The translations under genes and the position numbers were made by a program. 64,000 bases of DNA. It comes from Heterodera schachtii. Its lineage: Eukaryota; Nematoda; Chromadorea; Rhabditida; Heteroderidae. The DNA lies in contig SIJG01000048.1 in NCBI GenBank assembly GCA_023374025.1, forward strand, positions 1,018,646-1,082,645, given 5' to 3'. Positions within the stretch are counted from its first letter, which is position 1. Each line of letters opens with the position of its first letter. Of the stretch, positions 61,256 through 64,000 are shown one piece after another. The notes under the pieces were generated by a model that saw nothing but the letters and a program-made list of their open reading frames with translations, did no database searches and was not told the origin of the DNA.

Positions 61256-62700
61256 AAGCCAAAAAGTTTCATTTTCTAATATTTCTCGATGAAAAAATTT
61301 GAATTTTTTATATATTTTTTAGGTGTAAAAAAATTTACAATAAAAATGATAAAAATAATCAATTTAAATTGGCTTATAAATTTAATTTAATTACTAAATT
61401 TATCAAAATTGTAGAAAAAAAAAGTTTTCTTTATAAAAAATCTAATGTACATAATGAAGGAAATGGAAAATGTTGATAAAAAAAGAAAATATTATCATTA
61501 AAATATATTTGAAAAAATAAAATAAAATTATAAATTAAAAATTATAAATTTTTATTTGAATTTCTTATTAATACAATTTTCAAATTATATCAATGCTTAT
61601 TGTTATTTTTTATTTTATTATTTAATACATTTAAAATTTATATCAAAATATAAATAATGAATGCACTAAATATTTTCCTCTTTATTAATTATATTTAAGG
61701 CCATTTTGAGTAGACAAAAAAAAATATAAATTGATTATACTCAGAACTACAAATGTTATAATAAAATTGTCAAATAATTATTATATATTTTAAAAATGCA
61801 TTTCTTTTTTCACAACCTTTAATTAAAATTTATTAATGTTTGAATTCTATCTTTGTTTTCTAGAACAAGCAAGCATTTATGATGAGAAGGTGCATTCGAA
61901 AATGATTAATTAGCCTGAATCCTTTTTCTTCTGCTCTTTTAAAGTTACTATTTAAATATTAATGATATGAGAGATCATTGTTAACCCTATTAATATTAAA
62001 TTTTTCAGACATATTTTTTTACTAAAAATACAATTAAATTAATGTCTAAATGTTAGTCTTATTTAGATATAATTAAATCATATTTTGTAGTTTTTATTAT
62101 TAAATATTAATAAATAAACATTCATAGATATTCCTTCTTTATCTTTAAATACATACAAAAGAGCTTTTAGTATAAAAATTAAATTTTCCTTTTTTGAATT
62201 CAAATTGTTATTTTCAAATAATAATACCAATTTATGGATTTTAGCTTTAAATAAAATATGCATTTAATTAGTTGATTTATTAAACAATTTCTCTGACATT
62301 ATTTTGTTGTCATTTATAAATATTCTAATAAAATAATTGCTTTTTTAATATTTTTTCATAATTGATTTTATTGTATATATGAATCTTTTATTCTTTGAAA
62401 TCGGTTTATCATTTTTTGATAAATTGAAACAAAACATGGTCACTCAAAATAACAAATTCTAAATACCAGTACCCGGAAAAAACTTTATGGTCATCTTAAA
62501 ATTGTTGAATACCTTATTTTAAAAGTTTATTCGAATATAGCAAGGTATAAGTGATTATTTAAATTGTAATTAAGTTTGTGATGGGTTGCGGTTGCGCCCT
62601 GAAGAACGAGAAGTAATTCAATTAAGCATTAAACAAAATAAAAATATTTTAACATACATTTTCAGATACCTAGAAATGTGTTTTAGAAATTGATGAAAAT
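61256..62700. other. AT-rich non-coding stretch
   Basis: No gene or repeat is recognised. Confidence 0.55.
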
Positions 62701-62719
62701 AAGTTTTATTAAGGGTTTT

Positions 62720-62805
62720 TGGGGTCGCTGATCACGAATACAGCACCCATTTTTGCCAATTTCAGACCCTGACCCGAACTCAAACAAAAATAAAATTCGA
62801 AATAA
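62720..62805 (+). repeat. Dispersed repeat copy (gacccgaactcaaacaaaaa)
   Basis: gaccctgacccgaactcaaa followed by caaaaataaaattcgaaa. The same words recur at 63,190-63,260 in the same orientation, and related ones lie within the foldback elements at 30,060 and 60,880. Probably a partial copy. Confidence 0.65.
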
Positions 62806-63170
62806 CAAATTAAAATAAATAAAAATAGTCTTAAAATAAAATCAATTAACAGAATAACACAAAGATCGTGACGTTAAAATACCGATAAGCTACAAGATCA
62901 AGAGAAGATTAAATAAATAAAAACATAATAACGAATATATCAAAATTATAAAATAATTACAATATTAAATAAATTATTTTAAATAAATAATAGGAACATA
63001 AAATGTAAAAAGTAATGACAGAAAATAAGTTTCTAAAAGGGATTTTTAAATTTTTTTAAACAAGTTTTGAATTCCAATTTTTTATACGTTTTCTCTAGAA
63101 AAAAGTAAATATGTAAAATAACCAAATGAACTAATAAAAAAATTAGTTTTATACTTTAATATAGCGTTGG
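62806..63170. other. AT-rich non-coding stretch
   Basis: A-rich sequence between two direct copies of the repeat. Nothing recognised. Confidence 0.5.
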
Positions 63171-63174
63171 AACC

Positions 63175-63260
63175 CTGGCACTGCTCCGCCCCGAACTCCG
63201 ATTTTTGCCAATTTCGGACCCTGACCCGAACTCAAACAAAAATAAAATTCGAAATTTGTA
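63175..63260 (+). repeat. Dispersed repeat copy (gacccgaactcaaacaaaaa)
   Basis: ccgaactccgatttttgcc, then gaccctgacccgaactcaaa. Direct repeat of 62,720-62,805, about 450 bp away. Confidence 0.65.
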
Positions 63261-64000
63261 TGAATGGTATTCTCATTGAACTTGCACATGAGGGTATTAT
63301 TGGTACAGGAAGCCTGTCTTATTTTCATTAATTTATAAAGTAAATTTAAAAACAAAATATTATACGAAACATATCATTGTATTTAATGTATTTAAAGAAG
63401 AATCAGATGACGCAGACCAAATCATTTTGAAAACTTAAAAAGGCGCAGTTTTTTAAAATGTAAATGCAAAAACTACGAACATCAAAAATAAATGAATTCA
63501 AAAAAATGATGCTTATTTGTGACCCTTTCAAAAAAGATAAACAAATTCTAATTTCAAAAATTAAATAATCAATTCCAAAAGCATTTCACAGTTAAAGTTA
63601 GATAATTTTCTTGAAAAATACAGATTATAAGCAACGTAAAAATTAATAAATATGAAGTTTTTGCCTACAAGAGAATGTTAAATTTTTTTAAAATTTATTA
63701 TTATTTTAAAATCCTTAAAATAGAAAAATCAAATTAAAATTTTATAAATGAAAGATATATAAATTTGAAAGCGTTAGATTCTTGGAGGAATTATATTTAT
63801 ATAAAATTAAATTTTAATTTTTAAAAAGATAAAAGTAATAAAAAATGAAAAATATTAATTTTTGTTTTGTTTTATTTAATTTTTTAAAGAATTTAATAGC
63901 GCATCACGGTCCGATTAACCGAAACCAGAGCCTAAAGCAGCGTCGTTCCAACGAGTTAATTGATAAAAAATATTTTTTTGAAAATTGTAAAGAATATTTA
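63261..64000. other. AT-rich end of window
   Basis: No gene. At 63,886-63,905 the word aaagaatttaatagcgcatc repeats the one at 27,263. It is followed by a GC-richer tail (cacggtccgattaaccgaaaccagagcc) that is not shared. Confidence 0.5.

Overview
The window is eukaryotic, probably nematode, and extremely AT-rich. Most of it has no coding signal, and I found no convincing complete host gene in 64 kb. The nematode call is an inference. It rests on a capsid-like protein of the Caenorhabditis F54H12.2 type, a 52-nt intron with an AT-rich body and a TTTGTTTAG acceptor, and the very low GC, which would suit Meloidogyne or Strongyloides-like genomes. I cannot name the species.

Layout. 1-11,114: AT-rich desert with one foldback element (4,577-4,975) and one dispersed-repeat copy (about 6,968). 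11,115-17,350: a 6.2-kb near-perfect palindrome with two arms of about 3.0 kb around a spacer of about 200 bp. 17,351-22,420: a mosaic of degenerate coding-like pieces, a 62-bp hAT-type MITE with an exact 8-bp target duplication, a second hAT-like repeat, and the 3' end of an LTR retrotransposon (zinc knuckle, protease tail, integrase tail, polypurine tract, LTR). 22,420-28,900: AT-rich sequence with diverged repeats. 28,900-31,130: two G-rich islands and two foldback-type elements made of inverted 15-bp arrays. 31,156-46,800: a tandem array of a 4.75-kb unit (3.3 copies, nearly identical). 47,411-about 56,735: a truncated Maverick/Polinton. 56,736-64,000: AT-rich sequence with more foldback and dispersed repeats.

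The Maverick/Polinton remnant stands out by base composition and by compact genes, all on the minus strand. In transcription order they are: a small spliced gene; a three-frame accessory gene; an A32-like packaging ATPase; a small basic pX-like protein; a two-block protein beginning MANKF; an integrase with a chromodomain; a penton/minor-capsid-like protein with long proline-rich repeats; a pVI-like minor capsid protein; and the N-terminal half of the major capsid protein. The protein-primed DNA polymerase and the adenovirus-type protease are missing, and the capsid gene is cut off at the left edge. The set is one for virion assembly and integration, but this copy can no longer replicate itself.

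Four genes carry indels. ATPase, integrase and pX-like genes are uninterrupted. Several genes share a TATA-like box, TGTATAAA(T)AGCG or TATATAA, close to the ATG. In three cases the stop codon of the upstream gene lies inside that box.

The less familiar material is outside the genes: the 6.2-kb palindrome, the 4.75-kb array whose junction coincides with an inverted-repeat end, and several foldback elements whose ends are inverted arrays of 15-bp units with different sequences. For one family, two copies in this window differ mainly in the number of 15-bp units.
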